The notes below the pieces were generated by a model. It was not told the origin of the DNA, ran no database searches, and saw nothing but the letters and a program-made list of their open reading frames with translations. DNA of 64,000 bases, from the NCBI GenBank assembly GCA_947568835.1, contig OX387604.1:18009076-18073075 (forward strand). The letters are read 5' to 3'. Origin of the DNA: Protonemura montana. Taxonomy: Eukaryota; Arthropoda; Insecta; Plecoptera; Nemouridae. Below, one piece after another: positions 22,802-33,488 of the stretch. Numbering within the stretch: position 1 is the stretch's first letter; each line of letters starts with the position of its first letter. The translations under genes were made by a program, and so were the position numbers.

Positions 22802-24096
22802 GTTAGAAGCTGGCATAAAAGGTCAACAGGTAAAGGTACGTAACCATGCTTGCTAATTTTACTTATTTCTCGGATGAAATTGATGCGAACAGTCTCATAA
22901 AATTTTGCGTTTCTGCATACAACGGTAGCTTTGGAAAACGTTTATCACTCACACGGTAAGCTGCCAGCCCATCGGAAATAAGCGAAGCATTCTGCCAGCC
23001 ATGCTCGAGTCGAAAAAGAAATAGAATACTTCGTCTCCGACGCCTCATCTCGTAAAAGTCAGACTCACAACTCTATAAGCACTATGAAGATGCAACCGCG
23101 TGTTGATATTTAACATATTTGCATTGAAATTAAATGCAGTGCAGAATAATCAAGACAACCTACCTTCCTTTTAGGACACGCCGACGGCCAACCTCTCCCA
23201 CTGCACATAGCTCTCACGAATCAAGTTAAAACACGCAGCAAAAAAAGCACATAAGCAAAAAACACAATCAGAATTTCAGTTGTTAATTTTCTAAGAATCA
23301 AGGCACTCCAAAAACTTGTAAGGGGGCTTCCTATTTATTTTCCTGCGTTATCCAGGGAACAGAATTATGTTTTTATTCCTTTATTGTGGTTAGAATGATC
23401 TGTTACCTATATAAAGTAACACAATCTCTCCAAGTGCAGATTTTCTAGAAAATGTGTTAAAAAAAAAAAATTTAAACACTGAATACAATTACAAAAAGAG
23501 GCTTTATAAAATGGATGTCTTGTGTATTTTTTTTGTAAAATTTTTTAGTGTTAATGGATTAGCCAAATTTGAGATCCAAATTCTACTATGCAAACTGATT
23601 TTTTTTCTTAAACACCAGAAAGATGCCTTGAATAGGCTACTCTTACATCTCTTGCAGTTGCATCAAGTACTCAATTGTAGAATCGTGCTTGAGGCCACTT
23701 ATGAAGAAGCAAAATAATATTTTAAGGCAAAACAATATTTAAAATTTTGAAAAGCGTCAATATGTTGTTAATAGTTTGACGAGTGACCTAATTTTTTTTC
23801 ATCGCAATCGTACAATTATGGTATGGTATCCTGTAAAAAGACCTGAGTACGCTCCTAGTCCAATAGACTTAAATACCTAACGATGCACTTTTAAAGTGAT
23901 TTTCCAGCTCATCAAGAACATCAGGACTTGCAGCATTCAAGCCGGGAAAAATGATTCACGATGCCGTGGGAAATCCACTGCAACTGCCAATGGATTCGAC
24001 GTTGTGAAAGCCCTAGAAAAGGGCACTGTCCATAGGCATCCAAATCATCCAAGCACACTACCATCCTTACTGTTTGGAATGTAGGCACAAACTTGG

Positions 24097-24417
24097 CTAT
24101 ATTGCCTCAAAGAACTCATTCATGTTCTGACTACTACTTGAAGGGATTCGAGGAATATTTGAAGCAGGGCTGGTATAGCACAATGGCACAAGGGCCAGTG
24201 GCACGGATGAACGTTCAAACTCAAAGCACTCTGTGATCCCTAAAGCTAGGTTTGTATCTTCAATGAGGGCCAGGAACGAGTTTGCAAAGGTATAGGGCAT
24301 GGTGCAAGCATGGTTGTGTACAGCTAGGCTGGTATATTCAATGGGAGTCGGGGACAATTTGTAAGAAGGCAACTGATAACAAAATAAAAATTTTGCAATT
24401 TTTTTTAGACAAATCAT
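24097..24417 (-). other. Unrecognised 106-codon open frame
   Basis: Minus-strand frame containing SPTPIEYTSLAVHNHACT, YTFANSFLALIEDTNL and ERSSVPLALVPLCYTSPA, ending in a serine run and NEFFEAI. The composition is less biased than that of the chance frames around it, but I find no splice signals, start context or family match. Confidence 0.2.
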
Positions 24418-26462
24418 CTACAAGATTTTACATGTGGTAATATAATTAACAGTACCATAGTACAATGTGTTATGATTTGCACACAAAAAATATCTTTAAT
24501 TTGAAGGTAAAAATCATAATAATAGGAATCCTCTAAACACGTAGTATATATTTTTTATACATAGGTAGTACAGGACTCTTGCTTGGAAATCCAGTTCCAA
24601 ATTTTAATACATTACAAGATCACTATGTGCATATTTTAATTTTTGGCATAGTTCAAAATAATAGAATAGGATTGAAATTTGTTTACTTTCTTATCTTGCC
24701 TAAATTTTGATATACACAATAGCATTATGATAGTTTTTTTTCAACCATTTACTTCAATACAATTATTTTAACATCTATACTATAGCAAGAAAATTTTACT
24801 GAACAAAATAGTTACATAAAAAAAGGCTTTGACACCAATGAGAAGATGAGCGATTGACAGATTGCTGTTCCCGATAGATCTTCACAGGGGTTGTTCAGTG
24901 AGGTCTCCAATTTATTTTTGAAACGAGTGATTTTAATTTTTTCTGGGTCTCTTTAGGAATATGAAGTGGTGTTAGCATCTGATTTTGTTGATAACAAATT
25001 CAGCACACTGACTGTCACATAAGGTAATGAAACAGTTGCCATCTCTCAAAAATGATCTCTTAAAGTATGCAAAATGAAAAATGTTGTTGAAAAAATACAG
25101 AAGAGAACTTCCGTTTTTTCAGCTAGCGATTTTGAGTTCAGAGATGGGTTGTTGTATATATGTATTTATTGGTACTATAAAGTGCCAATATTTTAGCTTC
25201 AATGCACTTAAGATGTAATCATGGAAGCTCCAAGAGACCTTACCTTTGACCAACGAGAGTACACAGCACACTCTGTCATGGCAGAATTACTTTGAAATTC
25301 CGAGTGAATTCCGAGTCAAAGGCTCGTGTTTAACTTTTAAAGTAAGAAACAATTCAACAGATCTATCAACCAGCACAAATAGATGGACTTGATAGCAAAG
25401 GAAATTTATTGTTTAAGCCAAACAGCATTTCTTTGCTTTCCATTCCAACCATCATTCAACCCTCTTCTAATCATTGATCTAAATTCCAGGCATTTCACTA
25501 AAACCACAAAGAAAGATCCATATAAGAAAGTTTTCAAAAGCATCAACCATAAAACATAATTTTCAGGCAGCCGAATATAGGCCTGATGACAACGACCTGT
25601 TATGAATATTTAGTAGTATACAATACCATGTATTTTATGTAAATAAATGTTACATACATACATGATGAAAAAGATACTTCAGTTAACTTTCATCTCTATA
25701 CCTACTCGAATACAATGAGGTTTAGCAGATGCCACACAAACATCCATATAATCTGGTAAATATTAATAACTTTGTATTAACTTTATTTTAATTCTCAATA
25801 TTTTGATTTGTTTTATACTTTTTAGGGTACTTAGTTATACACTTTAGGATTGGAATGAATAATTTTTATCACATTATCCTAACTCGTTCATTTGCTTCGA
25901 TAGATTTTGGCTCGAGGGTTTGGCACCGATTCCCGATTGGCATTGCATTTGGTCGGGAACAAGAAGCAGAGTACAGTAGGATGAAGCCAAAAAGCTGCGA
26001 GCGAATATTAAGGGATAGGGTGAGCCAGTGCATTAGAATGTACTTGGCTTCACTGTATGTTTCGAACTGTGTTCGAGAAATGAAAAAATGAATGAAACTA
26101 ACATCCTTTAAGATGCCCATCCATAGTTAAACATTTATGTTTTGGTTACTTGATTGATTGACAAAGATGCCAGTAATATTTAAAAACAAAAAATGAAAAA
26201 TCATGTGAAAATAACTAAGAAGCTTAAACCAGGTAAGAAAAGGGGATCATTTTATGATCAATTTCAAATCATCCAATTGTTTTGCTCAATCACAGTTGGA
26301 AAGAGAGTTGGTGTTTGAGATGATTTTGAAGCAAATATAATAATTTCCAATGGCACTCACAACAAGAGTTGTTTCGTACATAAATAATCTAATATCTTCT
26401 TCAAAAGCATCTCTTCATTTGCTCTCTTTCTCGTCGAGTTTCGTGAGTTTCACCGAGAGATC
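24418..26462. other. 3' flank of the adhesion gene
   Basis: No coding sequence recognised. It should include the 3' untranslated region of the minus-strand gene ending at 26463. A minus-strand AATAAA at 25782..25787, about 680 bases beyond the stop, is one possible polyadenylation signal; other AATAAA-like hexamers exist, so this is only a candidate. Confidence 0.4.
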
Positions 26463-26701
26463 TCACAAGAGGCGTTGAGCAAAGGCCGTGAGGACCGTGC
26501 TGAGGATACTTATGCTGGCCAAGCTGGCGGTAGGTTTGTGGACAAATGCCCCCGACGCAGTCACAGTGGCTGCGTTTGACTGCTTCAAAGTCTTCACCGA
26601 AAGTACGGGGGAGTATTCGCTGACACCCGCGTTGTTTCGGCTCGCGACTCGCATCAGGTAGCTAGTATCCGGCTCGAGGTTTGGGACTACGTACACCACT
26701 C
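26463..26701 (-). CDS. Terminal exon: end of FN3 and GPI-type tail
   Basis: Acceptor ATCTTCTAG (phase 1), stop TGA at 26463..26465. It encodes YVVPNLEPDTSYLMRVASRN and AGVSEYSPVLSVKTL, the E to G strands of the FN3 domain with the conserved L-x-P-x-T-x-Y pattern. A 40-residue tail then closes the protein with a polar/small spacer and about 18 mostly hydrophobic residues. No basic stop-transfer or cytoplasmic segment follows, favouring a GPI anchor over a transmembrane form. Alternative 3' exons were looked for downstream and not seen. Confidence 0.88.
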
Positions 26702-29700
26702 CTAGAAGATAAGAAGCCATATGTTAATCTATCGGTACTCGAGATAGGTTTTCACTAGGGTATCTTCAATATGTCTTTTGGATATCTAAAAAACGTTACA
26801 AAATTGGTTATACAAAATAAATTCATAATAAATTAACTCTATTCTTTTCTGCTGCAAATATCTCTAAAATGTCTTATTAATCTTTAGCTAGATTAGCCTC
26901 TTAGATGGTTTATATTATTTCAAGATTTATTTAGTCACCAATTCATGTTATATAGTGTTACCAATCAACAAACCACCGCTGTAAGTGTTTAAGTAAAGCT
27001 AAAAACTAAAAGCTGTTACAGCTTTGTTTTTTTTATGCAGGCAAGAGACCACTAGAAAAGAATATCTATCAACATATGAACGTCCATCTAGAAATCTCCA
27101 AGATCGTAGCACCTTCTCTGTCCGTCTCTTATAATTGCGATACTTAGGCAATCTGCAGCGCAACTTTGAGCTAAAAGCATTTTTCTGGTGTATACATTCC
27201 CTCTTAAGAATGGTTTAACTGTGTTAACTTTATCTCTGATTATTTATTTATTTATTTGTATCTGTTAATAGTAACCAATGAAAACCATTTTCTAGACTCC
27301 AAACTAGCATCAAAAACCATTTGTATGAGCCAATTTTGCAGTTGTCCTATTGGTTATTATTGCAGAATATTATTTTGTATGACACTGTAGATATCAAGCT
27401 CACTATCAAAAGCACCCGATTTGTTGCAAGGCAGAGAAGAAAATAGAGTTATTTTATTTTTGTGTGCAAAGCTGTGCTAACAATTCCTTCATACCCTTGT
27501 TCAGGTCTGCAAACAATGCAAATTCCCACTGCTTTGTGTGTTCCTTGTGCCGTTGCTTCAAGTATTGGACGCGGTATCCAAAAGTGTCCGATTTGTCAGC
27601 AGGTCCTTTAATGGTTAGCTCAACAGTGTTGATATGAGTCTGGCTCATCGCAACATGCACAGGCTTCTCTGGCTTCACCCCTTCTCGCAACTTGAACGTG
27701 CGCTTAATGGTCCCCAACGAGTTCTTGGCTGAGCATGAGTAGTCACCAAAAGTCTTGTTGTTTACAGCCAACTGTAAAAGAGAAAGAATGGCAAAGTTGT
27801 AGGCAATGACACCAAAAAAATTTTCCAGTTCATGTTTCAGACTGCAATGTAGCATGTAGCAACCAAGTGTTGACTGTAAAACAGGTCAACAACAAGCTGT
27901 CCCTTCCATTTACAAAACTACACATCTACATTCATCTTGCCACAATCTCAGCTCTTCCTGATCATGCACAATCAACCTGGGAAATGCACTGTTCTAAGAA
28001 AATTTCGGAAGAGGTGAAAAAAGCACAACTAACCAGAAGGTTGAAACAAACAGTACAGCAAGAATTTGCTTTGTTAAAGTGTTGGCAAATGCATTTGTCA
28101 CTGAAAGATAAACTCCATGAAGAAGCAGTAAGTTAAGGTTGACAAAAAAACACAGAGGCCAACATATGTAAATGTTTATGTCCTTTTAACTATTAATCAA
28201 TACCTGAACACATTTGTTTACCTGCAGAACACTTCTGTCAGTTTCTTTAATGATGGTGATATTTGTCTTGGAGACAATGGGCTTGCTGGCCTTAAACCAC
28301 TCGTAGGTGGCAGGAGGATTGGCCTCAGCGTCACAGGTCAAGTTAGTTATGCCAGTGAGATACGCAAACGCTTCAACCGCTCGCTCCCCTGAACTCCAGA
28401 ACGGCTTATCTGGTGGCAAATGACATCAAAATATCATCACAATCAGTAAAAACCGGATCACACAAAACAGCACAAAACGAGGTGGAAAGTATTAAATAAA
28501 AACTAGTATACGATTCTAATATACACTATTTTAAGCTGTACCTCAAGGTACAAGAATGACTAACTTTTAATAAAATGTTAATCCACAATATTAATGTTAA
28601 TCCTAATAAATAAAAAATGAAAATAATGTTATATAATAAAATGAATTAATGTTATCCTCAAGCAGTACAGAACATCCAATACCTATTACCTTCGTATAAT
28701 ATGTAACCAAACTTTCACAATAGAATGACGAGTCAGTTTAAATGGCCTGAATGACAACATACACTCTAAAACTTTTTCCTTAAGCAAGTGCTTTTATCCT
28801 TCCTTCTCACTCTCCGTGCTTTTCATCTCTGACATCTCTGATCTCTGTAGAGGGCCATTCTTAACAACAACCCCAAGAAAAATTACATTTCTAGTGGGCC
28901 CCAAGTTAAGATACCCATGTTTGCAGACTACATCCTTTATTGATGATTGCAACCAGAAAATAAAATTACATGCAGGCACTGATTTCCATTTATCATCTAA
29001 ATTCATGACAGTCTTTATGAAGCCCCCACAGTCATGCTGACATAGAAAGTTGGCTTACGTTGGATTTGCAACGTGATTATGTGGTCCACAAAGTCGCTTA
29101 TGATGTTTGAAGACTGGTACGCTCGGCACTTGTACTCTCCGCGATCTCCGAGTGAGACATTCCTGATGATGAGGCCGTCTCCGCCCACCTCGTACTTGGC
29201 TTTGGGGTTTGGGCTCGAGTCGTTGAGTTTGACGCCCTTTACGTGCCAAACGATGGTTGGTTTCGGGTCGCCGTCCACTTCACAACGCACCAGGGCATCT
29301 TTGTGCTCGCTGACGTTCTGAATGTGTGGGGTGTCCAGGAACGAGATGGGTTCTGTAAACAATATCACATGAAAATTAATACTTAGAAGCTTTGACAGAT
29401 TGGGTTCTTATATCATACTACTTTAAAGTAAGAAATGTGGTACTACTGCTATGCTCAAATCCTTTCCTCGGAACATGGCCTTGTTCCTTTCCTAGGAACA
29501 AATACTTTAAATCTGTTGCAACCACGCATGGGCACTCCTGAATATGGAAAGCATGATTTAAATTAGCTCTTCTGAGATCATATTGTGGAGCCTGTGGAGG
29601 TAGCAATATCTCTGGTATTACAGAAATTTGTTCGAATTTCATTTGAGAAGCGTTTCAGGTTCATGTGAAGGGATACGGCTAGCATCAGCCTGATTGCGCA

Positions 29701-31374
29701 GGGTGCTAAACATCTCCAGCAAAGGTTTAATTGATCTATTGATTAATTTATATGAATCTCTTTAGCGGGATAGCTGCCAGCTATTCGGCCAGTGCGGCTA
29801 TACCAAAGCACAATGCTAGTAGGGCCCATGATACATTGCTAGTTGGGCATATGATACAGTGCTAGTGAGGCCCATGATACAATGCTATTGGGGCCCACCA
29901 AATAGAAAACTGCAAATTGGGTGGCCTCAAAATAGCAAGATTGGCAAGCGATATTCAAAAATTTGTCTGCGTACTAAGTATGTGATTAAATCAATTTTAC
30001 GGGAATATTTTCCGATGTAAATTGAGTAGGGCAGTCATGAACTGAGTCAATCAACAGGTAATTAAAGCCTGAAGTGAAGGGTGGGGGGGGGGGGGGGGGT
30101 GTCACTTAAATAAAACTGGGTCATCAAGCATGCCATATTCCACAGGCCCAAACAGCTATTTGACTGAAGAAGTTCAGAGCTAACACTAGTAGTACACCTA
30201 CTTAGCACTTACCAAGCACTTCTAAACTATTATTTTACGTTTTCCCCTACTATTAATTATGAAATGGGGACCACAAAAGAACAGCTGAAACAGTACTTCT
30301 ACTTAGAAGGCATGAAAAAATGGAAAAAATGCACAGAGAAGATTTTTCTGAATGTTCAAATAAGAATTCAAAAAAATATGTACAGTGGACCATTGCAGTG
30401 GTTTCACGATTCCACAACCAAAATATCAACACTTAAAACCCTCTATTGTATAATTTGGACTTGAACTAGAACTCACAAGTTCCACTCAGAACCACTTAAC
30501 CATTGGCAATCAAATAGTTTCTTTTGACACGGGTCCTATAAGTGACTTTCTTAAACTTTGGAGTTTTCTTTCTTCTAGAGGCACTTATAGGTCACTAGCA
30601 ATTTGATAATTTGAAAGTTATTCTGAGGGAGATGTCCCCAGGCTTTGCGTTTAACAACAAAGAATGATAACTGCTCAGTGGAATGTGTAGCTCTGTTACA
30701 TCTGGCAGGCCAGTACCTTAGATCTTACCATAAGACTGAAGATCCACTGCCACATCTAAAACCATTTACATTCCTGCAAGCCACCCTGACTCTGACACTA
30801 CCTGGAGAAGATGTGGGTTCATTCCTGTTGTTAATAGTGACGGTAGCTTTGCAAGAATCATCAAATTGATGGTGATTACTCGGTTATAAGCAAAGTGTCC
30901 TAAAACGCTTGGTTTACAGTTTGCCTCTAGTTGACTTGGTTGCATCTAGAAATGCCTTGAATATGTACATATTTTTTTTATTTCCTGTGCAAAACTTCAA
31001 AATCAATCCAGGGATAGTCAATGCATACTGTAATGAAATACAATAAATTAGAATTTACTCACTTATCACGAACAGTTTGAACTGTATCATCACTGGTTTC
31101 TCATTGATGAATGAACTGCAAGTGTAGTTCCCCTTGTCCTTCTGCTCGATGCTCTCGAAGATGAGAGCGACCCCCATGTTGGCGCGCTCTTCAGTGTGAA
31201 TGCGCCCCTTGTTGGGGGCAACTTTGTGACCTGCAGGGCCCATCCAGGAAGTGCCCGTGCCGGCCTTGGGGCTCAGGCACATCACGTGATGGGTGTCGTT
31301 TACGTAGCGTACTATTTCCGTATCTTTTGGAGTAATCATCAGCTCGTCCAGTCTTCCAGCGTCTGTGCTTTGAA
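26463..31374 (-). CDS. Fasciclin-2/NCAM-like GPI-anchored adhesion protein (3' five exons)
   Basis: Five minus-strand exons (31063..31374, 29059..29352, 28222..28409, 27495..27771, 26463..26701) join in one frame with phases 1, 1, 0 and 1 at canonical GT-AG junctions. They encode about 435 residues up to a TGA. The order is Ig1, Ig2, Ig3 (split by an intron), one fibronectin type III domain and a C-terminal tail. The tail has a small-residue stretch (TASGA) followed by a hydrophobic end (LASISILSTVLTAFAQRLL), the pattern of a GPI-anchor signal. There is no transmembrane-plus-cytoplasmic tail. Family members are neuronal cell-surface proteins that mediate adhesion and axon fasciculation. Drosophila Fas2 has five Ig and two FN3 domains. 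The shorter 3-Ig/1-FN3 layout is like the fly protein Fipi (from memory), so orthology to Fas2 itself is not claimed. The signal-peptide exon must lie upstream and was not found. No stops or frameshifts are seen, so it appears functional. Confidence 0.9.
27495..27771 (-). CDS. Exon: end of third Ig domain and start of FN3
   Basis: Acceptor CTCTTTTACAG (phase 0), donor CAAGG/GTATGA (phase 1). It begins LAVNNKTFGDYSCSAKNSLG, supplying the second cysteine of Ig3 in a D-Y-S-C context. An Ig-FN3 linker follows (REGVKPEKPVHV), then the A to C' strands of the fibronectin type III domain, including FGYRVQYLKQRHKEHTKQW. Confidence 0.9.
28222..28409 (-). CDS. Exon: first part of third Ig domain
   Basis: Acceptor TTGCCACCAG (phase 1), donor CTGCAG/GTAAAC (phase 0). 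It encodes the B to E strands: cysteine in TNLTCDAEANPPATYEW with the core tryptophan at its end, then TNITIIKETDRSVLQ. A second possible donor, TTCAG/GTATTG, lies 18 bases further on. Use of the first joins VLQ to LAVNNKTFGDYSC and restores a normal Ig E-F strand pair, so it was chosen. Confidence 0.9.
29059..29352 (-). CDS. Exon: second Ig domain
   Basis: Acceptor TTGTTTACAG, donor CCAAC/GTAAGC, phase 1-1. It encodes 98 residues. Cysteines are in ALVRCEVDGDPKP and GEYKCRAYQ, with tryptophan in IVWHVKG. GDPKPTIVW and LGDRGEYKCRA are close to the second Ig domains of Fas2/NCAM proteins. The preceding intron (29353..31062) is 1710 bases and contains a 17-base G run at 30083..30099 and a short tandem repeat at 29793..29905. 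Confidence 0.92.
29793..29905. repeat. About 29-bp tandem repeat in an intron
   Basis: Four diverged copies of a unit around CAATGCTAGTAGGGCCCATG followed by ATA lie in the intron between the first and second Ig exons. Confidence 0.7.
31063..31374 (-). CDS. Exon: first Ig domain
   Basis: Acceptor TTGCTTCCAG, donor ATAA/GTGAGT, phase 1 at both ends, as is usual for exons holding a whole Ig domain. The Ig cysteines are in HHVMCLSPK and GNYTCSSF, and the core tryptophan is in GTSWMGP. The pattern EQKDKGNYTC matches the D-x-G-x-Y-x-C signature of the F strand. The domain begins only about ten residues into the exon, so the exon before it probably encodes little more than the signal peptide. Confidence 0.9.
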
Positions 31375-32182
31375 CTGGAAGCAAAAAAGACATTTGAGAT
31401 TAGGACATTACGTGACATTAAAATGTAGGATTTTTCGGAGATGGCGTAGTTTTCTAATGTTTTGAGAGATGTTTTGAGTGATGGACTAGAATAAAATACC
31501 GTCTCACTTTTATATGCACCTTAATAAAATGTTTTAATTTGTGAATAACTGCTTAAACATTGCCGGAGTATTCAATTTGGAAAAAGGCCCAATTTCAAAA
31601 ATTGAATTGGCTTTGCAGACGATATGTCATAGCTTCATCATCGTAGTTTTAGATTAATTCATATATCCCCATTCCTGAAAACCAATACCTTTGAATATCC
31701 ACGTTGAAGCTTAATGCCAAAACAATTACGTTTGTTTTATTTTGCAAAGCCTTATTAGTGTGTTTGAGTGCAACGCTTACATACCAACACATTTTCCGGC
31801 TTTTACCATGATTAAGCACTTTCGAATATGGAATCACGTAGAAAAACATAACACAGCAGAGCACATATGAAAATAAGCTAGTGGATAAACCTAAACCACC
31901 AATAACTAGAAAGTAAACTGGTGAAAGTCATACTCGCTCAGATCCGCCACCCCAGATCTGATTAAATATTGAGCACAAAATCCTAGATCGGGACTTGACC
32001 TGAACTGTCTGCAGGTACAGATCTAATAAGTGGCGGATTTTTCGTAAGACGCTCTATAAAAAAAAAAAAATTTCAATTATAATTTAAGGATCTAGGACGT
32101 AACGCTCTGATCTTCATGGTGATAGCGCTTATATGTGATAGCAGAACAATTTTAATGGTTTGAATAAAATGTGTGTCGAGCC
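31375..32182. other. Intron or 5' flank of the adhesion gene
   Basis: Upstream of the first identified Ig exon on the minus strand. No exon with a signal peptide and a phase-1 donor could be supported here. AT-rich. Confidence 0.45.
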
Positions 32183-33488
32183 ATCCCTCACAAAAATAGA
32201 ATAGAAATAGAATATAATAAATGTATAGAAAAATGTAGAAAAAGAGACGGAAACTACTAGAAGTTTACTGCAAGATCCTACAATATTCTGTCAACTTTTT
32301 CTATAGTATTATGCAGAATACAGTATCACGATGGAACAAGAAAACTATGGCTAATTAGACACATTTCTAATTCTATAGAATCCTTTGATATTACTTGGTT
32401 GAATGCTTGGAGGGGGAAAATGGGAAACACATGTAACTGCAATAAAAAAACCATGTGATTAATTGTCAAAAAACGACATGTAAAATATATTCTTGCTTTT
32501 CAAACTTCACGGTATTGGCATTTTCAACAATAGTATGCAAGTCAAAGCAATAGATACTGTCATCGGCTGTAGGGGCTTGGGCTGTAGGGGCTTGGGCTGT
32601 AGGGCCGTGGGCTGTAGCTCAACTCTTCAAAGTTTGATCTCGTAGAATCCTCGTTGCGTTTGACGTTGCTTGAGTTTTGTCTCGTACTTTTATCGCAGCA
32701 CACGCAAGTAGTCCCAGTCGACAACAATCGCAGTTTGCCAGCTTCTTGCTGGACTTTCTGGACGCAGGAAGATAATTTTCGTCGCTGTTTATTTCATTGA
32801 TACATTCCAAGTTGTTTTCCAGGTGCATGTTCCTCTTCTTGCAAAAATAAACAGCGGGCAGTGTGGTATTAATACATTGAAATACTTATATAATTTCATA
32901 TTCAAAATTTAAGACATAGACTCATGAGAAGCTATGAATTATAATATTGAATAAAAAGTCTTACCTTCAGGCTTCAAAGTATTTTCATGATTATGATAGG
33001 CTAATGTATGCATTTTTTTCATTGCTCCACTCTATCAACACGTTGTGCACCTTTTTCACACACACACACGCATGAAACGTTGAAAAAACTTGTTTTGATG
33101 TACCAATCACCGCAACCTACGCAATTATAAGTACATTTTAGTGCAGCTTGCTGCTTGTTGACACGGCGACCGTTACTGGCCGTTTGAGCAAATGGCTTGA
33201 GCGAAAAACGAGGGAAATAGTAACACTGACGTCCATGGCATCAGCTGACTTCGTTGGGCATAAGAGAAAAGCATAGAATACAGCAACGTTCTATAGAAAA
33301 CTCTTGTTCCACAATATATCCTGTAGAATACTTTACTTACATAGAAGTGAGCGGAAAAATTCTACAATATCCTTCATTTTCTTTTCAATGGAAACAGTAA
33401 CATTCTAAGGTATCGTTACTTTCCTATGACATTCTATTAAAAACTACAGGATTTTCAAGTATTCCAAAGGATATTTTTTGTAAGGGAT
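32183..33488. mobile_element. 1.3-kb segment with inverted termini, possible MITE
   Basis: The left end reads ATCCCTCACAAAAATA and the right end, reversed, reads ATCCCTTACAAAAAATA. The two flanks are also alike in style for 200-300 bases, being rich in TATAGAA, ATCCTACAATATTCT and similar short palindromic pieces. This looks like an old foldback-type or MITE element. Target duplications are unclear. A 69-codon minus-strand frame (32619..32828, LANCDCCRLGLLACAAI) lies inside and has a possible GTACGA donor, but cannot be assigned. Confidence 0.45.
32566..32618. repeat. 16-bp tandem repeat
   Basis: Three and a half copies of GGGCTGTAGGGGCTTG, the third with a CGT change. It lies inside the 1.3-kb inverted-end segment. 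Confidence 0.8.

Noticed and set aside
23160..23230. Possible third decayed exon on the minus strand (reads RESYVQWERLAVGVS then stop) before a GTAGGT donor
   Set aside because: No acceptor was found and the frame is only about 20 codons, so the link to the 20.2-21.5 kb pseudogene is too weak.
27867..28136. 89-codon plus-strand frame within the intron between the third-Ig exons
   Set aside because: It is antisense within an intron of the adhesion gene, starts next to the acceptor region, and has no family similarity or splice support.
31649..31864. Signal-peptide exon of the adhesion gene (frame starting MLCCVMFFYVI)
   Set aside because: The hydrophobic start is short, no phase-1 donor follows in a suitable place, and the rest of the frame is not plausible protein.
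33055..33070. CA-repeat and other very short microsatellites (also TG at 6941..6956)
   Set aside because: Too short to merit separate annotation.
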